Shown: positions 32,815 through 42,297 of the stretch, piece after piece
Layout: each line of letters opens with the position of its first letter
Position numbering within the stretch: the stretch's first letter is position 1
NCBI GenBank assembly: GCA_051656905.1
Contig: JBOFJQ010000018.1
Location: 55,817 to 119,816, forward strand
Length of the DNA: 64,000 bases
Direction: 5' to 3'
Origin: JAGNZR01 sp051656905
Lineage (GTDB): Bacteria > Fusobacteriota > Fusobacteriia > Fusobacteriales > Fusobacteriaceae
The notes under the pieces: model-generated
Told to the model about the DNA's origin: nothing
Database searches by the model: none
The model's input: only the letters and a program-made list of their open reading frames with translations
Translations under genes and position numbers: made by a program

Positions 32815-34106
32815 TTTTTAGCAACTCCTTTAAGCTCTTGATAATACCCAACGAGACTGGCTGACTGATTAAAGAAACTATACGTTAAAGTATAAAATAT
32901 AAAATAAATATCAATTTTACAATTGTTTTTATAAGCTATAATTAAGTTTTGAATTATTCCTATAGGAATAATCAAAAGTGTCCATAATCCCACGATATTA
33001 TTAGAATGCATTGTTACAAAAGCAGAAACAATAGCTGGCATAAAAATAAATGTATAAGTAAAATCTAAAAATGGAAACAGTGTGTTTGAGCAAACAAAGA
33101 ATGATGATAGTCTTCTTTTTTTAAATAGTGTAGGTGATGATCTAAATCCTTCTATCATACCTCTAGCCCATCTTACCCTTTGATTATAAAACTTCTCTAA
33201 TGTTGCTGGTGTACTTGTTCTACAAATAGCATTTTTATCATAAATAATTAAATTATTAGTATCTTCTAAAAGCTTCCAAGTTATAACTATATCTTCCCCT
33301 ACAGTATCTTCTTTATAGGTATACTTTCTAAGTAAATCACCGTTATATGCACTAAAAGCCCCTTGTGCTACTAAAACACCATTAAGCATACTTTGAGCTG
33401 ACTTCACTGCATAAATAGCAATTTCATAGTCATATCTCTGTAATTTCTGAATAAATGTCTCATTAGTATTTGTCTTTATATTTCCTGCTACAGCTACAAT
33501 ATTAGGATTTAGTTTGTATGTTTCTACAATTGAATTTAGAGCACCTTTTTCCAGAATACTATCTGCATCAATTGTTACAATAATTTCTGATTTAGTTTGT
33601 AGCAGTAATTTATTTAGAGACTTTGCTTTTCCTAAATTAATATCGTTGTGAACGTATCTAACATTATCTACGCTGTGCTGCTTTAAAATTTCTAATGTTC
33701 TATCTTTAGAGGCATCATCTATACAATAAATATTTATTTTTCCATTGTATTCATTTTCTAATATTGAGGAAATTGTAGCCTCTATAATAGATTCTTCATT
33801 GTGCGCCGCTATCATAATATCTATTTCTGGATATTCTATTAAATGAGAAACAGGAACATTATCATACTTTATATGCCTTTTGAAAAGCAACATAAACGCT
33901 AAAAACATATTTAAAAATCCTGGCAAAATAGCAAGTGTAATTACAATATAAAGAGCTATCCATAAATATACATATTCAGTTAAATCACTTATCCACGGTA
34001 AAGCTAAATATACTGAAAGACCTCCCCAAAGAAATGCAAATATAAGTGCTACTAATGCTCGAACATAGTTTCTGTTAACAGGTAATTTTTCCAACTGCTT
34101 TTCCAT
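32808..34106 (-). CDS. Membrane family 2 glycosyltransferase (PgaC/IcaA-like)
   Basis: A 432-aa processive glycosyltransferase. Two N-terminal membrane helices (about 15-35 and 45-75), then a GT-A domain with AAHNEES, YCIDDASKDRT, TIDADS (DxD), GEDIVITW and the processivity motif QRVRW, then three C-terminal helices. This is the arrangement of synthases such as PgaC/IcaA and BcsA. The nucleotide sugar is unknown; the GH16 partner hints at a beta-linked glucan or galactan. The gene lies 20 bases after the GH16 gene and overlaps the barrel gene. Confidence 0.85.
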   Translation of the reverse strand: MEKQLEKLPVNRNYVRALVALIFAFLWGGLSVYLALPWISDLTEYVYLWIALYIVITLAILPGFLNMFLAFMLLFKRHIKYDNVPVSHLIEYPEIDIMIAAHNEESIIEATISSILENEYNGKINIYCIDDASKDRTLEILKQHSVDNVRYVHNDINLGKAKSLNKLLLQTKSEIIVTIDADSILEKGALNSIVETYKLNPNIVAVAGNIKTNTNETFIQKLQRYDYEIAIYAVKSAQSMLNGVLVAQGAFSAYNGDLLRKYTYKEDTVGEDIVITWKLLEDTNNLIIYDKNAICRTSTPATLEKFYNQRVRWARGMIEGFRSSPTLFKKRRLSSFFVCSNTLFPFLDFTYTFIFMPAIVSAFVTMHSNNIVGLWTLLIIPIGIIQNLIIAYKNNCKIDIYFIFYTLTYSFFNQSASLVGYYQELKGVAKKW

Positions 34107-34126
34107 TATTGGTACTCCTTCTTGAT

Positions 34127-35410
34127 TTAATTTTTTTTATATTCGTAAACTCTTATATAATCTATCTCTAATTTTTGTGGAAAGGAATTATAGTCTATCC
34201 CTTCTACTCCTCCCCATGTTCCACCAACTGCTAAATTTAATATTATGAACATCTTATCGTCAAAACTCCAAAATTCTGGTGAAAAATCATCTTTATATAG
34301 ATTAAAATACTCTACGTCATTTACATATCCTTTTAAATATTCTGGAGTCCATTTTAAAGTATATATATTATAATCTTCTGTAGCTTTTTCTATTTTTACT
34401 GATGATGTTCTATGACTTTCTAAATCCCATAAGTGATTTGAAGTATGGGCTGAAAAGTGTACTGTTCCCTTCTCTGCTCCAACGTGTTCCATTATATCTA
34501 TCTCTGAATACTTTTTCCCTGCTCCATAAAGCCATATTGCTGGCCAAGTCCCTTTCCCCTCTGGAAGCTTTGCTCTAACTTCTATTTCCCCATAAGTGAA
34601 ATTTTTCACTCCTTTTGTTACTACTCTAGCTGAGGTTATTTTATTTTTATCATCCTTTACGGCAACTATATTTAAAACTCCATTTTTTACATAAGCATTC
34701 TGTGGACTATCGGTATATTCTTGAACTTCTTTATTTCCCCATCCAGAATCTCCAAATTCAAATCTCCATTTAGTTTTATCTAATTCCCCTTCATAATTAA
34801 ATTCTTCATTCCATATTAACTTTTTAAATTTTTCTGCATCTCCCCTTACTTTTTCTTTTACTTTTTTCTTTACATCATAAATGTCTATTAATTCTAGCTT
34901 TATATTTCTAATTCTTATTTTTGTCTTTGCCCTTGTTAACCAAAATTCTAATCTTGCTTTTTCATCTTCTTTTTCCACAGAAAAAATATATTCATATCGT
35001 TGATAATTAGGTGTTACTTCAAACTTTTTAAAAAGATAAGTTCTCCAATTTCTTGAATCAGTTCCTGTCATTTTTATAAAGAGTTGCTCTTCTCCCTCTG
35101 ATTCAGCTTCTAATGATACTTTGTATATTCCTCCTTTTTTTAATTTTATATTTTCTTGATATAATTGAAACCCATATTCTTCACGAATATCTGGTATTTC
35201 AGATATAGCTTCAAAATAATTATCTTTAAAACTATAGGTTCCTTTAGATCCATAATTCTTTTGGATTTCCCACACATTTGATGTCGGCTTGGCAAATTCA
35301 GAATTTGCTATTAAATTACTACTTGAAGAGTTATTCCCCAAATTATTCTCACAATAAAGATGAGTATAACATAGTAAAAAAATGATTATAAATATTCCTT
35401 TCATACTCAA
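34127..35410 (-). CDS. GH16 family hydrolase with N-terminal carbohydrate-binding module
   Basis: A 427-aa secreted or periplasmic enzyme. Signal peptide (residues 3-20), a beta-sandwich region at about 30-180 like CBM4/9 modules, then a GH16 domain with WNEEFNYEGELD, EIEVRAKLPEGKGTWPAIW and the catalytic EIDIMEH near residue 303 (the first Glu as nucleophile, the last as acid/base). GH16 enzymes act on beta-1,3/1,4-glucans, agarose or related galactans. As first gene of the operon it may trim or help export the polymer made by the synthase. AAGGAG precedes ATG. Confidence 0.88.
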   Translation of the reverse strand: MSMKGIFIIIFLLCYTHLYCENNLGNNSSSSNLIANSEFAKPTSNVWEIQKNYGSKGTYSFKDNYFEAISEIPDIREEYGFQLYQENIKLKKGGIYKVSLEAESEGEEQLFIKMTGTDSRNWRTYLFKKFEVTPNYQRYEYIFSVEKEDEKARLEFWLTRAKTKIRIRNIKLELIDIYDVKKKVKEKVRGDAEKFKKLIWNEEFNYEGELDKTKWRFEFGDSGWGNKEVQEYTDSPQNAYVKNGVLNIVAVKDDKNKITSARVVTKGVKNFTYGEIEVRAKLPEGKGTWPAIWLYGAGKKYSEIDIMEHVGAEKGTVHFSAHTSNHLWDLESHRTSSVKIEKATEDYNIYTLKWTPEYLKGYVNDVEYFNLYKDDFSPEFWSFDDKMFIILNLAVGGTWGGVEGIDYNSFPQKLEIDYIRVYEYKKN

Positions 35411-35472
35411 CTCCTTGTTCCAAGTCTTAATTTTTCTAATATTTTTATAAAAAAATTCTAGTTCTCTATATT

Positions 35473-35510
35473 ACCTCTTATTTATATGTTATCTCTTATT
35501 TATATATTAA
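35473..35510. repeat. 18-bp tandem repeat upstream of the GH16 operon
   Basis: Two near-identical copies of an 18-bp unit ending CTCTTATTTATAT, 63-100 bases before the start of the first gene. Spacing and position suit a regulator site. Confidence 0.45.
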
Positions 35511-35582
35511 ATTAATTTAAAAATTCCTTTTATTTTTCCATTAAATATTTTTATTCTATAACTCTTATTTTATATATAAAAA

Positions 35583-35614
35583 AAGAAGGTTCTGCAATAT
35601 TGCAAAACCTTCTT
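35583..35614 (-). terminator. Terminator of the cyclophilin operon
   Basis: AAGAAGGTT / AACCTTCTT stem around a TGCAATATTGCA dyad, then a T-run on the minus strand. Confidence 0.85.
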
Positions 35615-35633
35615 AAATTATTTTATTATTTTA

Positions 35634-36284
35634 TTATTTTCTATTTTTTATTGCTGCTTCAATTTTTGTAACTATCTCTTGGTTTGCTTCTATTAATTTA
35701 GTAGCATCTCCTACAACTTCTATAGTTGTAATTGTATCTCCTTGTCTAATAGCATTAACAACTTTTTGATCCTCTGGAGAAACTACTTCACCAAATATTG
35801 TATGCTTGTGGTTTAACCATGGAGTTTCTACATGTGTAATAAAGAATTGAGAACCGTTTGTTCCTGGTCCTGCATTAGCCATTGCTAAAATTCCTGGTTT
35901 GTTAAATACTACTTCTTTCTTGAATTCGTCATGGAAGTTATATCCTGGTCCTCCAGCTCCTGTTCCTGTTGGATCTCCACCTTGAATCATAAAGTCTGAT
36001 ATAACTCTGTGAAACTTGATTCCATCATAATATTTGTTTTGTGCTAAAGTTATCATGTTTAAAACTGTAACTGGTGCAACCTCTGGGAATAACTTAATAT
36101 TGATATCCCCTTTATTTGTTTTGATAACTACTCTTAAATCTAAATTTTCCACTACTACTGCCTCCTGTATTATGTTTATTGCTGAATGCTTAACCTTTTT
36201 GCCCCTGATTTTTGTTATTAAAATATGCATACCAACTAATATTACTATCAGTATTACTATATTTATAATTCTGTTGTTCCCCAC
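35634..36284 (-). CDS. Membrane-anchored cyclophilin-type peptidyl-prolyl isomerase
   Basis: A 216-aa protein with one N-terminal membrane helix (about residues 7-25) and a cyclophilin domain at about 50-195: FHRVISDFMIQGGDPTGTG, GILAMANAGPGTNGSQFFI, and HTIFGEVV. A GTG at 36293 touches the ribosome-binding site, so I chose the GTG at 36284 where GGGGAG is correctly spaced. It catalyses proline cis-trans isomerisation, probably in the periplasm. It is the last gene of the five-gene minus-strand operon. Confidence 0.9.
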   Translation of the reverse strand: MGNNRIINIVILIVILVGMHILITKIRGKKVKHSAINIIQEAVVVENLDLRVVIKTNKGDINIKLFPEVAPVTVLNMITLAQNKYYDGIKFHRVISDFMIQGGDPTGTGAGGPGYNFHDEFKKEVVFNKPGILAMANAGPGTNGSQFFITHVETPWLNHKHTIFGEVVSPEDQKVVNAIRQGDTITTIEVVGDATKLIEANQEIVTKIEAAIKNRK

Positions 36285-36289
36285 TATAA

Positions 36290-36943
36290 TCACTCCCCAT
36301 TTTTAAAGACATTTTTATATGATTCTAGTAACTCCTCTTTTTTAACAGTACCATATATCTCATAATACCATTTTTTTTGTAGCTTTCCTTCCAATTTAAG
36401 AATTTCGCCATCCAAATCAACCAGTTTTTTATCTATTTCCCTAAACCTTTCCCTCAAAGGATGAAGTTCGTATATAATCTCTGTTTGCTCCTCTTGCTGG
36501 ATAGCATTACTTAGTTTTTCATTAATTTCAAATTCTTTCTTTAATATATCATCAGCTTCTATAAGAAGTTTTGATTTTTTACTTTTTAATTCTTTTATTT
36601 GATATTCATAAAGATTTTTTACAACTTCACTTCCTGAATTACCAGATAACTCTCTTCTTAATTCTTTCTGTTCCTCTATAAACTCTTTAGAAAAACCATT
36701 TTTTTCTCTAATATCATCTAAAATTTTCTCTATCTCTTTTGCATTAGTTTGAAATGCCTTTAAAGTATTTTCATCGAAAAATCCTAAATAAAGTTTTTCA
36801 TACTTACTTAAAAATTCTTTTTCTACGATTTCATATCCAGAAATATCACCTATTTCTTTAAATTTTTCATACTTTTTATTTCCTAATGCTAAAGATTGAA
36901 GTATAATTTCAATTCCATTACTTATTACATTTTCTAAATCCAT
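36290..36943 (-). CDS. Coiled-coil protein of unknown function
   Basis: A 217-aa acidic, almost entirely helical cytoplasmic protein with heptad-like stretches at about 85-185. No membrane segment, no catalytic motif and no family I recognise; it may be specific to Fusobacteria. It lies eight bases after the THUMP methyltransferase and six before the cyclophilin start, so it is part of the operon. Confidence 0.7.
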   Translation of the reverse strand: MDLENVISNGIEIILQSLALGNKKYEKFKEIGDISGYEIVEKEFLSKYEKLYLGFFDENTLKAFQTNAKEIEKILDDIREKNGFSKEFIEEQKELRRELSGNSGSEVVKNLYEYQIKELKSKKSKLLIEADDILKKEFEINEKLSNAIQQEEQTEIIYELHPLRERFREIDKKLVDLDGEILKLEGKLQKKWYYEIYGTVKKEELLESYKNVFKNGE

Positions 36944-36951
36944 AATTTCAC

Positions 36952-38085
36952 CTATCTTTCACCATGATACTGATAGAAATAACACTTAATACCACCATTA
37001 TATAGTTTTCTATTTTTTGTTGCTTTTTTACCAAAATAATCTTCAAATTTCTCATATGAAGTTATTAAATACATAGACCACTTTGGAAATCTCATTCTGC
37101 AGATATCTCCCATTAAAGTATAAAGTCTCTGAACTCCTTCTTCGTCTGAAAGTCTCTCTCCATATGGGGGATTAGTTATAATTGCACCTTTTTTATCCAT
37201 CGCTTCTAAAGCAAACATATTTTGACAACTAAATTCAATGTCATCTTCTACTCCAGCTTTTTTAGCATTCTCTTGTGCTATTTCTAATATCTCTTCATCT
37301 ATATCTGATGCGTATATTTTTACAACCTTATCATGATCTTCTCTACTCATAGCTTCATCTCTTGCGTCTAGCCATTGATCCTTTGTTATTATATCCCATC
37401 CTTCAGATGCAAAGTTTCTATTAACTCCTGGAGCTATTCTTCTTGCTATCATCGCTGCTTCAATTGGTATAGTTCCTGTTCCACACATTGGATCTAAAAG
37501 AGGTAACTCTCCGCCTTTCCAATGAGAAAGGTATATCATTGCTGCTGCCATTGTCTCTTTGATTGGAGCTTCATTATGAAGATATCTGTATCCTCTCTTA
37601 TGTAGTCCCTCTCCACTTGTATCTACCATGATAATAAAGTTATCTTTTAGACCTTGAACTTTAATAGCATACTTAGCACCTTTTTCTGTGAAGATTATAC
37701 ATTTAAATTGTTTTTTTAGTCTCTCAACTATAGCTTTTTTTACTATTCTTTGAATATCTGATTTTGAAAATAGTTTACAGTCTACAGCACTTACCCAACT
37801 TATTGGAAAACAACCATCTTCAGGTATTAAATCTTCCCATGGAATTGACAATGTACTTTGGAAAAGCTCTTCGAAACTCGTACATTTAAATTCACCCATT
37901 TTAAGATAAACTCTATCTGCACATCTTAAATTTATATTCGCTTTTGCTATATCTTCATAAGTTCCGTCAAATTCTACTCTTCCATTATGCGTGTTTATAT
38001 TTTCGAATCCTAGAAATTTACATTCGTCTTTAATGATACCTTCTATTCCCATTGAAGCCGATGCAATCATTGTTATTTTTTTCAT
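36952..38085 (-). CDS. THUMP-domain class I SAM-dependent RNA methyltransferase
   Basis: A 377-aa enzyme of the RlmL/RlmK-N and YpsC type. The N-terminal THUMP domain (about 50-165) is followed by a Rossmann methyltransferase: LDPMCGTGTIPIEAA (SAM), YASDIDEEIL and the catalytic NPPYGERL of N2-guanine methyltransferases. The likely product is m2G in 23S rRNA or a tRNA. It lacks the second methyltransferase domain of E. coli RlmL. It starts three bases after the AI-2E gene. Confidence 0.9.
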   Translation of the reverse strand: MKKITMIASASMGIEGIIKDECKFLGFENINTHNGRVEFDGTYEDIAKANINLRCADRVYLKMGEFKCTSFEELFQSTLSIPWEDLIPEDGCFPISWVSAVDCKLFSKSDIQRIVKKAIVERLKKQFKCIIFTEKGAKYAIKVQGLKDNFIIMVDTSGEGLHKRGYRYLHNEAPIKETMAAAMIYLSHWKGGELPLLDPMCGTGTIPIEAAMIARRIAPGVNRNFASEGWDIITKDQWLDARDEAMSREDHDKVVKIYASDIDEEILEIAQENAKKAGVEDDIEFSCQNMFALEAMDKKGAIITNPPYGERLSDEEGVQRLYTLMGDICRMRFPKWSMYLITSYEKFEDYFGKKATKNRKLYNGGIKCYFYQYHGER

Positions 38086-38088
38086 TTT

Positions 38089-39216
38089 TTATTCCCCTTT
38101 TTCCGCTTTTTCCTCTTGAATGAGATTACATTTTTCTTCTAATTTCTTTTTATATAATAATTTTAATACCCCTATAACTGGTACTCCTAAAACCATTCCT
38201 ATTGGTCCTAATATTGCTCCTCCTAAAAGTACTCCTGTTATTACCCAAAAACTTCCTAACCCTACAGTTTTCCCTATAATTTTTGGTGTTAATAGTAATC
38301 CTTCTATCTGATTTCCTAAAATTTGGGCAGTATATAGTATCCATAATTTATCTGGAGATTCAAGGAATACAAACACAGTTCCTAATAACATAACTACAAA
38401 CATTCCTACGTATGGAACCATATTTCCAAACATCGTTAATATTGCTATAAGTCCTGCATAAGGCACTCCACCTATAAACATCATAATATATACAATAACA
38501 GCAAGTATTGCAGACACTACTGCTTTTCCCCATAAATAATTTAAGAATATTTTTCTAGAATCATCTAAGAATTTAATACCTTCTTCCGCTTTTTCTTTAT
38601 CAGAAAAAATATAAAACACATTATGCAGGAACTTTTCGAAATACTCATTATCATTAATAAAGAAAACTGCAATTATTAACCCTATAAACATCTGTCCTAA
38701 AACAACTACAATATTCATAAAATTTAAGCTTAATGCTTTTACAACATTTTTTAACAGCTCTTTATTTTCAGTAAACATATTCTCTAAATCAGATTTTACA
38801 GTATCTTGTGTTATGCTAACAATACCTTTTGAATTTAAATAGTGAAAGAAATTTGTTATAGTATCTTGAAGTTTTACTTGAAACTCAGGTATTCTTACAT
38901 TTATTTCTTTAATACTTGCAACAACTCCTGGTACTATCCCCACTATTATTCCTGCTACAAACAGTATTGCTATTAATACCGATAAGGCTATACTTAATTC
39001 ACGCTTAAACTTCAATTTGCTTTCAATTATTGAAGATAGTGGTTGTAATATTACTGCAAAAAAAACAGCATATATAAAAGGCATTAAATATCCCATTAAT
39101 TGTCCGAAGATATTTTTAAAACTCTCTGTATTTTGAAAAAAACTTTGGATTAATATTAATACGAATAACATTGTGAAATATTTGCCCGCTCTTACTTTTT
39201 TATTATTTTGCAACAT
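38089..39216 (-). CDS. AI-2E family transporter
   Basis: A 375-aa polytopic membrane protein with about eight helices. Family features: a Pro/Gly-rich LIAILTMFGNMVPYVGMFVV segment (two conserved Gly) and ILGNQIEGLLLTPKIIGK near residues 290-320, followed by LGGAILGPIGMVLGVP. The family exports small solutes; some members transport AI-2 or work as ion/proton antiporters. The start overlaps the NusG-II gene by 14 bases. Confidence 0.88.
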   Translation of the reverse strand: MLQNNKKVRAGKYFTMLFVLILIQSFFQNTESFKNIFGQLMGYLMPFIYAVFFAVILQPLSSIIESKLKFKRELSIALSVLIAILFVAGIIVGIVPGVVASIKEINVRIPEFQVKLQDTITNFFHYLNSKGIVSITQDTVKSDLENMFTENKELLKNVVKALSLNFMNIVVVLGQMFIGLIIAVFFINDNEYFEKFLHNVFYIFSDKEKAEEGIKFLDDSRKIFLNYLWGKAVVSAILAVIVYIMMFIGGVPYAGLIAILTMFGNMVPYVGMFVVMLLGTVFVFLESPDKLWILYTAQILGNQIEGLLLTPKIIGKTVGLGSFWVITGVLLGGAILGPIGMVLGVPVIGVLKLLYKKKLEEKCNLIQEEKAEKGE

Positions 39217-39592
39217 AATCTACTTCTTCATCTCCTTTTTTCTCATTACCAACTATTTTTATCAACATTTTATCTGGAACACCTATTAATAATTCACCTG
39301 GCTTGCTTATCCATCCTTCTTTAACAGCTATTTGCTTTGGAGAATAAGATGTTACAACTCTTACTTTCATATCTTTGAATTGTATGTTAACTCCACCTAT
39401 GTCGGTATCTAAAAAAATATTTTTTTCTTCCTGCTGCAAATTTTGAACGTATTTTAGTTGTGAATTTATGTATATCTCTGCTTTTTCGGCAGTTTGATCC
39501 TCTAAATTAAATATATAAAAAGAAAAATAAGCAAAAAAAACTGTAAAAATACCGTATACTATATAGTCACCTTTTTTTATTTTTTTCACCAT
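39203..39592 (-). CDS. Single-pass NusG domain II-like protein lacking the usual cysteines
   Basis: A 129-aa protein with an N-terminal helix (residues 10-28) and an extracytoplasmic NusG domain II (the former DUF1312): KVRVVTSYSPKQIAVKEGWI and SKPGELLIGVPDKMLIKIVG follow the family pattern. In most members the equivalent positions read CPDKxC and VCLPN; both Cys are absent here. Members typically sit beside rnf or thiamine-related genes. The function is unclear. Confidence 0.7.
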   Translation of the reverse strand: MVKKIKKGDYIVYGIFTVFFAYFSFYIFNLEDQTAEKAEIYINSQLKYVQNLQQEEKNIFLDTDIGGVNIQFKDMKVRVVTSYSPKQIAVKEGWISKPGELLIGVPDKMLIKIVGNEKKGDEEVDYVAK

Positions 39593-39663
39593 TTAACTCC
39601 CCAACGTATAATTTAATTTATATTTTTTATCTGATATATCTCGAAATATATTGGAATATATAA

Positions 39664-40566
39664 TTATAGATTTGATACTCCTATTTTTTCCCCCATATAC
39701 ACTTTTGTTTCAATTCCATTTTGGCTATTTGCAATTAAATCTCTATCCACTATAACTTTACCTTTTTCAAACATCATAATTACAGTTGAACCACCAAAAT
39801 AAAAATATCCTTTCTCCTGCCCTTTATCAACACAAGAGTTCGGTACATATGACTGTTTTATTCCTCCAACCATTGTTGCTGCTATTTCAGAAATTACTAT
39901 ATCACCAAATTTATCAGTTTTTAAGATAGAATACTCTCTCTTATTTTCACAGTAAATTCTAAAATTCTTTTTAATTGCATGAGGAGATACTGAGTAATAG
40001 TAACCTTTTATCTCTTTACTTTCACTAATTAATCCCGATGCTGGAAAATGATATCTATGATAATCCACTGGGGCTAATCTTACAATCATAAAAGTTCCAT
40101 CTTTATACTTTTCAGCTAAAGAATTATCTTTAAAAAACTCTTGTAAAGTAAACTCATCTCCCTTTAGAAAAAATTTATTTACTTCTGACAAATTCTCATA
40201 AACAAAAATTTTCCCATCTGCTGGAGATACTAAATTATTCTCATTTTTATCTACTGGTCTTGAACCATCTTTTAGCTCTCTTATAAAAAACTCATTGAAA
40301 GACTTAAAATCTTTTACATCTTTCTTAGATTCCTTCATATTTATTCCAGCACTTTCTATTAAAGAGTTTATTTTTTTTACAGAACACTCTTTATCCATCT
40401 CTTTTCCGTAATACCATGTTAAAAATTTTCTTCTAACAATTAAATCTAACGCTAATTTTCCAAATGGGTTATAGTATAAAAACTGTAAGTATTTTTCACC
40501 TGGAACTTTTTCTATTAATTTTTCTCCAGTTTTTCTATATATATACTCTATTGGTTTAAAATTCAT
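39664..40566 (-). CDS. psd: Phosphatidylserine decarboxylase (GGST type)
   Basis: A 300-aa pyruvoyl enzyme that converts phosphatidylserine to phosphatidylethanolamine. DYHRYHFPASG carries the catalytic-His region, and the self-cleavage site is FGGST (Ser near 260), the GGST form of Firmicutes and Fusobacteria rather than LGST. The longer GTG start at 40587 has no ribosome-binding site; ATG 40566 gives the standard N-terminus. It lies directly after pncB. PssA is not in the window. Confidence 0.94.
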   Translation of the reverse strand: MNFKPIEYIYRKTGEKLIEKVPGEKYLQFLYYNPFGKLALDLIVRRKFLTWYYGKEMDKECSVKKINSLIESAGINMKESKKDVKDFKSFNEFFIRELKDGSRPVDKNENNLVSPADGKIFVYENLSEVNKFFLKGDEFTLQEFFKDNSLAEKYKDGTFMIVRLAPVDYHRYHFPASGLISESKEIKGYYYSVSPHAIKKNFRIYCENKREYSILKTDKFGDIVISEIAATMVGGIKQSYVPNSCVDKGQEKGYFYFGGSTVIMMFEKGKVIVDRDLIANSQNGIETKVYMGEKIGVSNL

Positions 40567-40573
40567 ATAATTA

Positions 40574-42082
40574 CTATTCTCCCTCACTCTTAAGCTTTTT
40601 AATTAATCCATACTTTAAGTCACTTAAACCACATGAAATATCTACTTTATATCTGTGTGGATTTTCTAACCTTTTTCTTTCAACAGAAAACTTTTTAGAC
40701 TCTTCTAAATAATAAGCTCTTGAAGCTAAAATATCAAAAAGTTCATCATATTTTTCTGTAATTACACCATTTTCTATATAAGTTAAAGTCATTTTTCTAT
40801 AAGAGTACTCTCCAGCTTCTAAGATACTAGTTTTAAATTCATATTTTTCATCTTTTAAAACTAATTCTTTTCCATTAAGTAGATGCTCTTTATCTTCATC
40901 ATTCTCAACTAAAGTTATTAAATCTGCATAAGCCTTATTATTCTTATCGTATATTCTATAAACTTCTTTAAATCCTGGATTAGATATTTTTATAACATCC
41001 TCAGATAGTTTTATAACTGGTTCTTTATCTATCACTACTATTTTATAAACTCCACCAAAACAAGGTTTAGATTTACTAACCGCTATGGCATCTCCAACTC
41101 CATATAAATCAACTTGAGCTCCTTGCTCTTTAAGTGATCTAATTAAATCCTCATTTAATGAATTAGTTAAAACAATTTTAGCCTTATATAATCCAGCTTC
41201 ATTCAATTCTTTTCTAACATGCTTAGAAAGATATGCTAAATCTCCTGAATCTATTCTTACTCCATAAATACCTTCATAGCTATCATCTATTCCACTTTCT
41301 TTAAATGATGCTATTGCATTTTTTATTCCAATTTTTAAAGTATTATACGTGTCAATTAATAAAATAAGAGAGTTTGCTTCTCTATCTCTTCTCCATTTTA
41401 TAAAAGCATCGAAAGATTTCTTTTCAGCTTCTTTTCCTACTCCAAAAGTTTGAATAAATGAATGTGACATTGTTCCTAAACTAGGAACTCCGTATTTATA
41501 CTCTGTAACTAGGTTAGAGTGCCCAACACAACCACCAATAATAGCTGCCTTACTTCCTGTTACTGCACTGTCAAATCCATGTGCCCTTCTACTTCCAAAT
41601 GCAACAACTCCAACAGGATTTGCAACTCTTGTTACTCTTGAGGCTTTTGTAGATATTGCCATTTGCATATTTATTATATTTAATATTGGTGTTTCTAATA
41701 TTTTAGCCTGAATAAGTGGTGCTTTTATAGTTATTATTGGCTCATTTGGATATGCTATTTCTCCATCTCTCATAGCATACATATCTCCAGTAAATTTTAA
41801 TTTTATTAAATATTCAAGTAATTCTTTTTCTTTTATAATTTTTTCAAAATACTTTCTTTTTGTGTCTTCATCCGTTGTATTTAAAATTTTTATTAAATAT
41901 ATTACTTCCTGTATTCCTGAAACAACAGCAAATCCACCATCTTCCGTCTCTCTAAAATACATATCAAAAATTGCTTCTTTCTCTTGGAATCCTTCATTTA
42001 ATAAAACATCACTCTCTGTATATTGATATCTATCTGAATTGATCACCCTAGCAAACTCATCTAATATAATCTCTCTATCCAT
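40574..42082 (-). CDS. pncB: Nicotinate phosphoribosyltransferase
   Basis: A 502-aa NAD-salvage enzyme. Typical signatures are AFGSRRAHGFDSAV, YGVPSLGTMSHSF and GVRIDSGDLAYLSK (PRPP and nicotinate sites). The longer start (42133) would need a poorly placed codon; AAAGGGG before ATG 42082 (MDREIIL) decides. It stops inside the ribosome-binding region of psd, seven bases before its ATG, so the two are coupled. The 500-aa length and arrangement fit Firmicute-type NAPRTase. Confidence 0.92.
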   Translation of the reverse strand: MDREIILDEFARVINSDRYQYTESDVLLNEGFQEKEAIFDMYFRETEDGGFAVVSGIQEVIYLIKILNTTDEDTKRKYFEKIIKEKELLEYLIKLKFTGDMYAMRDGEIAYPNEPIITIKAPLIQAKILETPILNIINMQMAISTKASRVTRVANPVGVVAFGSRRAHGFDSAVTGSKAAIIGGCVGHSNLVTEYKYGVPSLGTMSHSFIQTFGVGKEAEKKSFDAFIKWRRDREANSLILLIDTYNTLKIGIKNAIASFKESGIDDSYEGIYGVRIDSGDLAYLSKHVRKELNEAGLYKAKIVLTNSLNEDLIRSLKEQGAQVDLYGVGDAIAVSKSKPCFGGVYKIVVIDKEPVIKLSEDVIKISNPGFKEVYRIYDKNNKAYADLITLVENDEDKEHLLNGKELVLKDEKYEFKTSILEAGEYSYRKMTLTYIENGVITEKYDELFDILASRAYYLEESKKFSVERKRLENPHRYKVDISCGLSDLKYGLIKKLKSEGE

Positions 42083-42297
42083 CCTGACCCCTTTGTTATA
42101 AATTAATTTTAACAACTGCCATAAATTCAACAATGTTTTTTTTAGTATAACATTTTTTTAATTTTTTTCCAATTACATTATCTATCTACAGACACTTCAA
42201 AAAAAATAATTTTCTTCTTGCATTCTTATATTTTTATAGATAAAATCTCTAATATATAGTAATATTTAGTATTGTAATATAACTTAGGGGGGAAATT

